From: Mikania micrantha | Taxonomy: Eukaryota; Streptophyta; Magnoliopsida; Asterales; Asteraceae | Length of the DNA: 64,000 bases | Assembly (NCBI GenBank): GCA_009363875.1 | Contig: CM018683.1 | Span: 59,722,981 to 59,786,980, forward strand | Direction: 5' to 3' | Part shown: piece by piece, positions 35,346 to 45,093 of the stretch | How positions within the stretch are numbered: position 1 is the first letter of the stretch | Layout of the letters: each line of letters starts with the position of its first letter | The notes under the pieces: model-generated | Database searches by the model: none | What the model saw: the letters and a program-made list of their open reading frames with translations, nothing else | What the model was told of the DNA's origin: nothing | Translations under genes and position numbers: made by a program

Positions 35346-38300
35346 GTGCAGGTTGCCCCAAAAGCTGGAGTTAACAGCAATTGGATAGTTGATAGTGGGG
35401 CTTCCAGGTACATGACTGGTGATATTTTGTTGCTCACCAAAGTGAATGCAGTTCGAGGTGGATATGTTGCATTTGCCGGTGATAAAGGTGGATTTATTAC
35501 AGGAGAGGGAATTCTGACAAATGGACAAGTGTCATTTGATAATGTCAGATATGTTAAACAGTTGGAAAACAACCTCCTGTCAGTTTCACAAATCTGCGAC
35601 AAAGAGTACAAGGTTTTGTTTGATGAGTCTAAATGCTACATCCTTAAGCAAGGTGTGAAGATCCCTGAAGATTGGATTTTGATGTCTGCTCCCAGAAAGC
35701 AAGACTTGTATGTACTCAACATGGCCACAGCTTCAACTACATCTTCCACAGCTTCATGTTTTATGACAAAGGCAACCGAGAAAGATCCAATCCTTTGGCA
35801 TAAGAGGATGGGTCATTTGAGTTTACGCAAGATGAATCATTTGGTTCATAATCATCTGGTTGAGGGAGTTAGCCTAAAGAATTTTAAGCTGTCTGATATC
35901 TGTGTATCTTGCAAGAAGGGAAAGCAAACTAAGCAGTCTCACAAACTGAAAAAAGTTTCATTCAATCAATGTTCCTCTTGAGCTTCTCCATATGGATTTG
36001 TTTGGCCCTGTGAATCGGAAGAGTATAGCTGGAGATCAATACTGTCTTGTCATCACTGATGAGTATTCCAGATACTCTTGGGTTTTCTTTTTGAAGGAGA
36101 AATCTGAAACGTTTGATTGCATTCAAGTGTTGGTCACCAAACTTGAATCACTTTATAAGCTCAAGATTCGTCAATTTTGAACAGATAATGGAACAGAGTT
36201 TAAAAATCACAACATGGAGAATTTCTGTAATGAAAGAGGCATTGTGCAACAATTTAGTGCTCCATACGTTCCACAAATGAATGGTGTTGCTGAACGCAAA
36301 AATAGGACATTGATTGAGGCTGCTAGAACTATGCTTGCTGATTCTTCACTGCCTGTTCAATTCTGGAATGAAGCTGTCGCAAATGCTTGCTATACATTGA
36401 ACCGGGTTCTAATTGTGAAAAGACATGGGAAAACTTGCTTTGAACTGCTTCATAACAGAAAGCCAAATCTTAAGTATCTTGAACCGTTTGGTGCACCATG
36501 CACTATGCTTAAGAAACATGAGCAGGGCAAGTTCAATGAGAAGGTGGAAGAAGGGTATTTTCTTGGGTATAGCACTCCAAATAAAAGAGTTTACAACATC
36601 TCAACTCATAATGTGGAGGAGTGGTATCATGTTGATGTTCAGAAATATTCTATGCCCCCACCTTGAAAAGGCCCAGATTGGATGTTTGATTATTCCAGTC
36701 TTTTTGATTCATTCAATATGCCTCCCATGTATTCAGATGAAGATGTTGTTGTTCAGATGCTTTATGATGTACAAAATGCACCTGATGAACCCATGCAACC
36801 TTCTTCTGCATCTGTTCCAACTACATAGATAAATGATGACAGCTCAGACACAGATGACAATCATTCTCATCCGGCTGCTCCTGAACCAGTTGTTGATAAT
36901 CTTGTACCAAATCTTGAGGATTTGAATTTGAATAACCTAGATCCTGAGGTTGAGGTTCCAGCATATCCTATTGGAAGAATTAATCGTATTCATCCTCAAG
37001 ACAACATTATTGGGAGTCCTTTGGATGGAGTGAAGACTCGAAATCAAATCTCTTCAGGCGGTCTTGCTGATATCCTTGATTTTTCAGATGTTAGTTTTTG
37101 TGCTCATTCCTGCTTTATCTCTCAAGTGGAACCACGTACTGTCACTGAAGCTCTCAAGGAAGAGTCATGGGTTGATGCAATGCAAGAAGAACTTCTACAG
37201 TTCAAAAAGTTAGGTGTCTGGCAATTGGTTGACAGACCCAAAGGTGCAAAAGTCATTGGCACTCGATGGGTTCTTCGTTGCAAGAAAGATGATCACGGGA
37301 TCATTGTGCGTAACAAAGCACGTCTGGTGGTTCAGGGATTCAGACAGATAGAAGGTTTGGACTACAATGAGGTGTTTGCTCCGGTTGCTCGACTCGAAGC
37401 AATTCGTATCTTCTTGGCTTATGCATCCTTTAAAAGGTTTAAGGTTTATCAAATGGATGTTAAGAGTGCGTTCCTTCATGGTGTGATCAGTGAAACTGTA
37501 TATGTCAGTCAACCTCCCGGGTTTGAGGATCCATTGCATCGTGACCAAGTCTACAAGTTAGACAAGGCTTTATATGGATTGCATCAAGCTCCGCGAGCGT
37601 GGTATGAGACACTTTCTACTCACCTTCTGAACAACGGGTTCAAAAGAGGTGTCATTGACTGTACATTATTCATTCGTGAGAAGGACAATGATTTGCTCTT
37701 GGTGCAAGTATATGTGGACAACATCATCTTTGGTTCCATAAATGATAGTCTGTGCAAGGAATTCGAGAAGGTTATGAAAGAAAAATTCGAAATGAGTTCT
37801 ATGGGAGAAATGAAATTTTTCTTGGGTTTGCAGGTGGATCAGTCTGAGGCAGGTATTTTTATTCATCAAACCAAATACGTTGGTGACATTCTGAGCCGGT
37901 TCAGTATGTCTGATGAAAAGCCTGCTGGTACCCCACTGACGATTAATCACGGGATTACTCCAGATGAAAAGGGGGAGTTAATTGATGCCACTCTGTACCG
38001 AGGAATGATCGGATCTCTTATGTATCTTACTGCTTCTCGGCCAGATATCATGTTCGCTACTTGTTTGTGTGCACGCTATCAATCAAAACCAAGAGTATCT
38101 CATCTCATTGCTGTCAAAAGGATTATGCGTTATCTGAAGGGTACACCGGAACTTGGCTTATGGTACCCTAATGATGATAACTTTGAGCTTACTGCATATA
38201 GTGATTCAGATTATGGTGGATGCAAGAGAGATTTCAAATCAACATCTGCAGGATGTCAGTTCTTTGGAAACCGTTTAGTTACCTGGCAGTGCAAGAAGCA

Positions 38301-38685
38301 GACGTCGGTGTCTACTTCAACCTGTGAAGCTGAATACATTGCTGCTGCTAGTTGCTGTTCTCAAATCATTTGGATTCAACAGCAACTCAGGGACTATGGG
38401 TTACATTTTTCTAACACTCCTATTTATGTTGATAATATTGCTGCCATGGCTGTCACTAAAAATCCTGTTCAGCACTCCAAAACCAAACACATCGACATCA
38501 AATATCACTTCATACGTGATTGTTTTGAAAAGAAATTAATCGATGTAGTAAAAATTCACACCGATCACCAAAAACCCGATCTTTTTACCAAAGCATTTGA
38601 CAAACCCAGATTTTTATATCTGTTATCGGCTAATGATGTTTTTCAAAAGGATGAAGTCCAATCCTCATCTGAATCTAACAAATGA
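35346..38685 (+). pseudogene. Copia 3 pol: protease, integrase, RT, RNase H, broken
   Basis: Protease WIVDSGASRYMTG (about 35382), GAG pre-integrase HKRMGHL, then a frame change near 35975. The integrase has D in MDLFGP (35992), D in TDNGTEF (36181) and E in NGVAERKNRT (about 36280). The RT runs from VDAMQEELLQF (37170); its catalytic box reads YVDN instead of YVDD (Asn at 37720-37722), a loss of one metal-binding Asp. RNase H has SDSDYGG and CEAEYIAA, and the frame ends at 38685. Stops: TGA 36178, TGA 36664, TAG 36826. The 587-codon RT-RNase H section is otherwise open. The element could not reverse-transcribe itself. Confidence 0.93.
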
Positions 38686-39855
38686 TCATCACTTTTCTTT
38701 GCTAGTCTTTGTTTTGTTTATTTTAGTTCAGTTGTTCAAAATTTTCTTGTATAGTTTATTTTCTTCATCAAAAATACAAAAAGATTTTCTGTTTTTAGGT
38801 TTTTAGGGGGAAATATTCTGTAATTTGAAAAACCAAAAACATTTAAAAATTGAAAAACAAAAACATTTATAAAGTAATACATTAATCTATCATGTCATAG
38901 AAGCAGAAGTGAATGTATGAGCTGAAATCACAAGAGAGTTGTGATGGGATGTACTGATAGGCTGACTATACAGAATGAATAAACAACTTGTGATAACTTA
39001 GAAAGTTTGATATGTGGGATCCATTTTATAAAACCACTTGAGTGAGAAATAGTTTTTGACTCAAATCAAGCATACACCTGTCATCATGGAATCAAATGAG
39101 GTTTTAAACGAAGAAAAATACAGGCAAGCTGGTATTAAGCTTGAAAAAAATCAAAAACAAGCTGGTATTAAGCTTGATGAAAAACAAAACAAGCTGGTAT
39201 TAAGCTTGAAGAAAACCTAATGCAAGCTGGTATTAAGTTTGAGAAATACTTAAACAATTTAAGTTCGATTCCATATATGTGCCATATTGCTGGGACGGAC
39301 CTAGCTGAAGCCATCCATTTGGATAGAACAAGAAAAATACAAAAAGATAATAAATGTTTGAATCTTATTGAATTCATGATGAATGGTTTTAAGATATGCA
39401 GAAATGAGTTTTTGAATTGATTTTGATCTTAAATGGTGAAATGAAATGGGGAACTCAATCAGAAAATATGAGTGATCATAAAGTTTGTTTAGTAGTTATG
39501 TATTGTTTGGTTTAATTTTGGACAAACATGTCAGTAATCGTATCATAATAAAATTGTGTTTGAAGTAAAGTATTCATTGAAGACAAAGTGATGTGATTAG
39601 AGATATGTGTTAGTTTATTAATAGACTTCTCACAAAAACATGTGTTTATTTGTCTTTAGTTACTATTTGTATAGTCGTATTTGTTGTTTCAGAAAAATAC
39701 AAAAAGATTTTCTATTTTAAATTTTATTTTAGATGATCATTTGTAGATTCGGATGTCTGTCGTATCTAAATCCTGAACCAACCAGACACATCTTCATAAA
39801 TTATCAACAATTTGTTGTTCAAAATGCCATATATTGAAAAATTTGAGTTTTGGGT
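38686..39855 (+). other. Copia 3 pol-aORF spacer, first half
   Basis: About 1.2 kb without a plausible gene. It holds three dispersed copies of AAAATACAAAAAGAT (about 38769, 39334, 39692) and the repeats at 39124-39242. The ORFs over those repeats are by-products. Confidence 0.7.
39124..39242 (+). repeat. Four copies of CAAGCTGGTATTAAGCTTGA in the spacer
   Basis: A 20-bp unit repeated four times at unequal 27-35 bp spacing (39124, about 39148, 39190, 39223). Each unit is itself an imperfect inverted repeat (AAGCT..AGCTT). Confidence 0.85.
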
Positions 39856-40125
39856 GTTAACATCTCTCATTCGTCCGAATGAGAGGTAAAAATCATTCAT
39901 TCGGCCGAATGACCTCATTCTGCGAATGAGTCATTCGACCGAATCAATCAGATCAAGTGTTTCTCATTCGACGAATGAGGGGTGTCGAATGTCTCATACG
40001 ACATTCTTATTCGGCGAATAAGTGTTGTCGAATGTCCTCATTCGAAAAACTCACTCGGCGAATGTGTCTGAGTTTCAACCGACCTTTCGTCTAGCTCATT
40101 CGGCGAATGATTATGGTTATATAAG
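39856..40125 (+). promoter_or_regulatory. Putative internal promoter of Copia 3: CATTCGGCGAATG array plus TATA box
   Basis: A dense array of ATTCG(G/C/A)CGAAT variants (39870-40109) includes ATGAGTCAT at 39926-39934. The last palindrome, CATTCGGCGAATG, is at 40097-40109, and TATATAAG follows at 40118-40125, 8 nt later. The LTR promoter has the same order with a 9-nt gap. The rest of the two regions is not alike. A promoter for the downstream aORF is my inference. Confidence 0.6.
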
Positions 40126-40510
40126 TGTTTATCGGCTGAATGAAGCTCATTCGACCTTATTCACTTTCGCTGCATCTGTGTGTTCTCCATTTGCCGAATA
40201 TCATTTTATCTCTTTCTATCGATTTTATGTGTTTGATACTCACCCTGCTTCTGATCATCACATTCAAATTCATCTCAGGTACTTGGAGATTGATTATCAG
40301 CGATTTCCAACCGTGGAATCATCTAGAACAGACAAAATTTTTAGATTCTAGGGTTTCGATAATCGCCTTCTAAATAAATGATCAAAATGGACTTGAAACC
40401 ACCTAAGTCCTGTTTTAAAAAACTTAATCGGTTGATTCTGAGTGTGTGTATGTAGATTTTGTGGACTGATTTGAGTGTTTTGAAAAAGGGATTTTTGAAT
40501 TCAAACTGGT

Positions 40511-40735
40511 TGCCGAATGTCGTCATTCGGCGAATGACTCATTCGGCGAATGACTCATTCGGCGAATGAGGCTCATTCGGCGTATGGCTTATTCGACGAA
40601 TGACTGTCTTAGCTTATGGCTCATTCGGCGAATGATGTCTATTCGACGAATAAATCCCATTCGGCGAATGGGTCATTCGACCAAAGGTCTCATTCGGTCG
40701 AATGAGACTCATTCGACCAGAGTGTTAAATCAAAT
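40511..40735 (+). repeat. Second CATTCGGCGAATG array upstream of the aORF
   Basis: About ten palindrome variants lie within 220 bp. ATGACTCAT occurs at 40534-40542 and 40550-40558, exactly between neighbouring CATTCGGCGAATG units. The array sits 70 bp before the aORF ATG, inside the predicted leader or intron. Confidence 0.85.
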
Positions 40736-40804
40736 TCTGTTTTTCTAATTTCTGTTTTCTGATCAACTGAACTACTCTAACATGTTCATCTTTTGTTGTT
40801 CAGT

Positions 40805-43800
40805 ATGGCAGGTTACAAGTCCGTCCCCAAGCATAACATCTGTGCTCATCTGGATCTCAACACACCGAACGCCAAACACTACTCAGAGATCATTACTTTT
40901 CTCCGGCGTTCGAGGATTTTTACAGCGATATCTACTGTATATGTGCCTTACCACTCTCACCAGCAAGATTTCTGGTCTTCAGCAGACATAGATTGTGAGG
41001 CCGAGCCTACAGTCATCAGAGGGAAGGTGCAAGGGCACGATGTTGTCGTATCTGCTGAGCACATTAGGAGAGTGTGTGGATTTCAGGACACTCCCGATCA
41101 ACCATCTCTGCTTGATCGTTTCTTGGTCAGGGGTTGTTTTCTGAGATGCAAGTACGAGGGTGATATTGGAGCAGGAATCCTCAACAAAGCTTTCATGTCT
41201 CCTCAGTTCAAATATCTCGCACATGTTCTAGTTCACTGTCTCGGATCAAGGAGAGGTGGATTCGATGACATGCGAGAGACCATACAGTGTGCTTTTGCTG
41301 CTTTAGTGCTGAACAAGCCGTTCAACTTCTCGGAGATGATCTTTATACACATGAAGGAGAACGTGGTCTTGAAGGGAGACAAGAAGTTTTTGATGTACCC
41401 TCGGTTTCTGCAGCAGATTATTGATTCTCAAGTTCCTGATCTGCCAAAGATCAATGCTGATATTATTCGTCTAGAGCACATGAATGACACCACTCTGAAC
41501 AGAGTCTTGTCATATAGAGGAAAAGAGAGGAAGCCAGCCACACGATCTTTGTTTGGTCATCTCTCTAGACCAGATTATAGAGCTCCTGCTGGTCGCAGAT
41601 GGAGACACAATGACTCTGATTCAGATGTTGAGGACATAGTTGTCCCAGTTGATGGAGGTGACAGTGATGGAGGAGATGATGGTGATGATGCAGGTGTTAG
41701 TGGTACGGAGGTGGTGATAGCTCAGTGATTGTATGCACTACAGCTGTGAGTTCTGTTGCGGTGAGTGTGGGTGCAGGTGACATAACCACTGCTGCTGATG
41801 TGAGCATGGTTGATGTTGGTGGTGTTGCTGCTGTTAGTGATGCTGGTGTGTCTACAGCTCAAGAGGAAGACATAGATGTTGACTCTCTCTTAGAGTTGGA
41901 TTTCTTGACTACCACCACAGTTACCACTTCTGTTTCTCTTGATGCTACAGTTTCTCATGCTACAGAAGGTGATGTTGAGTCAGAGGACTCTAGTGAGGAT
42001 GATGATGTAGCTGGAGAAGGTAATGAAGAGAGTACTGATTCTGATGATATTATGGAGGAAGGTTATGAGAGGGTAATGGTTGGTGGGAAGATGGTTGTGA
42101 GGAAGAGAAAGAGAAGCGAAGAGGAGCGGGAGGAGATTACTGTCTATTGTTCATTCCAGAATTTGATTTGTCTCCTCCACCTCGGTCTTCTGCTTCAGTT
42201 ACAGTGGTTGTTTCTGCTGCCACTTCTCAGCCTACATCCTCCCGAGCAGGAAGAGGAAAGAGATCGAGGTTCTCTTTTCAAAGGAGGTCAGAACTGACTA
42301 CAGCTGCTACAACTACTGTTACATCAGTAGCTGCTGTTTCAGTTTCTTCACTGACACGGTCAAGGGTTGTTCCTTCACATACCACTATTGCCCCGCTGAC
42401 CACTCCTTTTACTCATGCTCTAGTGTATGTTGCTGCTTCTGCTGGCCCCTCTACATCCAGAGCTGATATGGTCATACCTACTGTTTCAGTTGTGGATCAG
42501 CTGAGCACACTGAACAGTATGGTTCTGAGACTGATGGAGAAGAACATGGAGCAGGAGAACAAGATTGCACTGCTCACTCAAAGGATAAATGATCAGGATG
42601 CCTTGTTGCTGCAGGCAGCTGATCAACGAGCTGATCTTAGAGCTCGTTCTGCTCAACAAGAAGAGCAGCTGCTGAAATATATAGATGAGCATAACCAGTT
42701 GGCCATGACTGCCACTGGTTTCAACGAGAGGATTTTGCTTTTGGAAGCTGAGAATGCTCGCCTTGCTGGACTTGTTGAAAGTTCCAAGGAGGGTACTCCC
42801 AGGCTTGAGGGTACTGAAACCTGACCCGATGATTCAGATTCAGAGAAAACCAAGGAAGATGATGATGAAGAAGATGAAGAAAAGGAAGAAGAATCTGATG
42901 AGGGGAAGGTGGATTATGAAGATTCTGATCAAGATGGTGATCAGGACGGATCGGGGAGTGGGTGAATCATCCGGTACTGATGATGATGATGACAATGATG
43001 ATCAAGCCCCTCCCTCATCGGAGATCCGGTCCAAAAAGGCGAATGATAAGAAGAAACAGGCTCCTACTCCATCTCCTCCGGCACAAACTGAAGAACCAAC
43101 AGCTACTGAGGAAGTCGAAGCTGTGCCTGTGAGACGTCAATTGGATGAAACACTCACTATGATTCTTGACGCTCAAGGCATCATACAGCACTCAGTCAGC
43201 TATGACAAAGAGGAGGGAGAGATTATTCATTGCCTGACAAAGGAACAGATTGCTGACTTGTTCAGGTTAAATCCTGATGAGGTGATCACTGACGATACCT
43301 CTGTTCCTTTTGTCGATGAGCCAGAGCCAGAAAGTTTTGATGATATTGATGAAGTGATTTTAGAGGATATCACTGAAGAAGAATATCCCAAGTACACATC
43401 GGCTGAGGATGAGCTGCCTACATTTACTGAACCATTTGATCAAGAAACAGAGGATCTCTTGGTCAGATATTTGGAAGAGCAAGTCGAAGCCAGCAAATCC
43501 GAAGCCGATGATCAAAAGAATAGAAAAGAAGAATGGGAGGCCTACTGGGTGGCATTGAAGAAACAAAGCACCGAGAAGATGCCAGCTACACACAAGAAAG
43601 TTTACAGGACCAAAGGCTACAAAGCTAGAGGTCAAATCTTGAGCTGGGCATACTTTCACGACCTCGGTTGCTATGCAGTGAAACGAGAAAAGGGTATTGA
43701 TTACTTCAAGCACCCTCATGACTTCAAGACGTTGTCGGGCTTTGAAGTCAATCAATTAGCACGTCTGAAGTTACTGTATAGTGAAGACTCAGGAATGTCT

Positions 43801-44285
43801 GCCTGGTTTTCTAGGCAAATTCAGTACGAGTACAGGAAGAGATGGGTGAACTTTCAGCCCCAGCAGCCAGAACGTTATTACTTGCCAGAAATTGATGGAG
43901 ATACCCGCAAGCATAAAGTTATCCTGAAGTGGCTTCCCCTAGAGTTTTGAAGAAGATTCCTTTACGGAAGATGCGACAAGACTTTATGGATGGCTTCCGA
44001 TGGTGTTATTATGATGGGCGCACTGGTGAGGCTGTGATAGTTTTGTGCAAAGATAAACAGTGGGAGACTGTTAGGATATTTGATCCTATGTGGCTGACAA
44101 ATCTCTCACAAAGTGATGTCAAAGCTTTGTTTCGACATCAGATCTTCTTTGATGTACAGGATATGGAACAAGCTCTTCAGTTTATGAGGGTAATTCGTCT
44201 CTGCATTTGCTTAAAAGTTCATGCCGGTGCAGATTGGAAAGCAATTTCAGACAAGCTTGCAAAGAAAGACACTTCCAAGAGTTGA
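40805..44285 (+). pseudogene. Additional ORF (aORF, 'env-like' by position) of Copia 3, broken
   Basis: ATG at 40805 (MAGYKSVPKHN). Residues about 1-215 match the aORF N-terminal domain of Copia A (FLRRSR, HSHQQDFW, MYPRFLQ). The frame changes near 41728 and 42150; then comes a coiled coil (about 42490-42790), a TGA at 42822, an acidic D/E run, another frame change near 42960, a helical region with Trp/Tyr-rich motifs (about 43500-43950), and a last change near 43930 into the final section (MWLTNLSQSDVKALF), which ends at 44285. About 1,160 codons in all. No signal peptide or membrane helix is seen. The start follows a CAG acceptor-like site by one base. Function unknown. Frame changes cluster in acidic or repetitive DNA, so slippage is a likely cause; introns are the alternative. 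Confidence 0.8.
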
Positions 44286-44294
44286 ACTAGGTCC

Positions 44295-44303
44295 AAGGGG
44301 GAG
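44295..44303 (+). other. Polypurine tract of Copia 3
   Basis: AAGGGGGAG two bases before the 3' LTR. Confidence 0.85.
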
Positions 44304-44305
44304 TT

Positions 44306-44943
44306 TGTTGATACATGTTATGTCCCTAGTTCTATTTTGTACTACTCTTCATGTAAAATTCAAGTTATTAATGGAAGTTGTCTTATTATATAATGTTCTA
44401 AATGTTTATGTTTAACTATATGATTATATGTTTGAGTGATTTAGTTTATTGTCCAATTGAGTATGAGTATAGCTCATTCGGCCGAATGAATCTAGAGTAT
44501 GAAGTCATTCGGCGAATGAAGTTAGAGTATGTCTACATTCGGCGAATGAGTCATTCGCCGAATGACTCGTTCGACTGAATTACTTATTCGACAGAAGCCA
44601 TTCGCCGAATGAGTTGCTTCGGCCTCTCATTCGGCTGAATGACTACTGCCTATATATACTTGTTCAAATCATTTCAACACTAACTTTCCAGAGCCCTCCT
44701 TCTTCCCTGTGATCCCAGAGTCAAACCCTAGGAGATTAGAGCGGCCATTGATCGTCCAAGTTCGATTCTCAACCCGTGGTGTTCGATTGTTGCTTCCAAG
44801 TCATTCCTACACCTTCGGATCACCACGGTTCCTGTTGGTTGCGATTGGAAAACCCTGGAATAGGATTCCGCACTATTCCAGAGGCTGTCGGGTAGATTTC
44901 CATTGGAATCGGATTGTTTCCGAGCTCCTTGATTGGTCCTACA
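44306..44943 (+). repeat. Copia 3 3' LTR (TSD TATTG follows at 44944-44948)
   Basis: 638 bp, about 98% identical to the 5' LTR by eye. It keeps the CATTCGGCGAATG motifs and ATGAGTCAT (44546-44554). One palindrome is changed to CATTCGGCTGAATG. Confidence 0.95.
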
Positions 44944-44948
44944 TATTG

Positions 44949-45078
44949 GTTAGTGCAGTGATCGAATGTAGAAGACACAATGCAAACATATAACCTATGT
45001 TCTCTACATGAGGTCCCTAAGTTATAGTCTAGGCCAAACCGTTTAAAGTAAATGACCTATTATTCTCTATAACCTTGA
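44949..45078 (-). other. Gypsy 1 5' leader, remainder
   Basis: Continues the Gypsy 1 leader interrupted by Copia 3 (other part 31160-31183). No ORF. Confidence 0.8.
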
Positions 45079-45090
45079 GCTCTGATACCA
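45079..45090 (-). other. Primer-binding site of Gypsy 1 (initiator Met tRNA)
   Basis: The minus strand reads TGGTATCAGAGC, three bases from the LTR. Confidence 0.92.
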
Positions 45091-45093
45091 ATA

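Larger units (their letters stand above)
31184..44943 (+). mobile_element. Copia 3: 13.8-kb Sirevirus-like Ty1/copia element in the Gypsy 1 leader
   Basis: Identical-length LTRs (638 bp) at 31184-31821 and 44306-44943, TSD TATTG, iMet PBS, long gag, pol in PR-INT-RT-RH order, a 2.1-kb spacer, a 3.5-kb additional ORF, and a PPT. It lies opposite to the surrounding elements. The LTRs differ at about 11 positions (near 1.7%) by my count. It is related to Copia A in gag, pol and aORF but belongs to a different family with unrelated LTRs. Confidence 0.95.

Noticed and set aside
42754..42960. First part of the 398-codon ORF (Met/Lys-rich)
   Set aside because: Out-of-frame reading of the acidic D/E linker; the coiled-coil frame continues through the TGA at 42822 instead.
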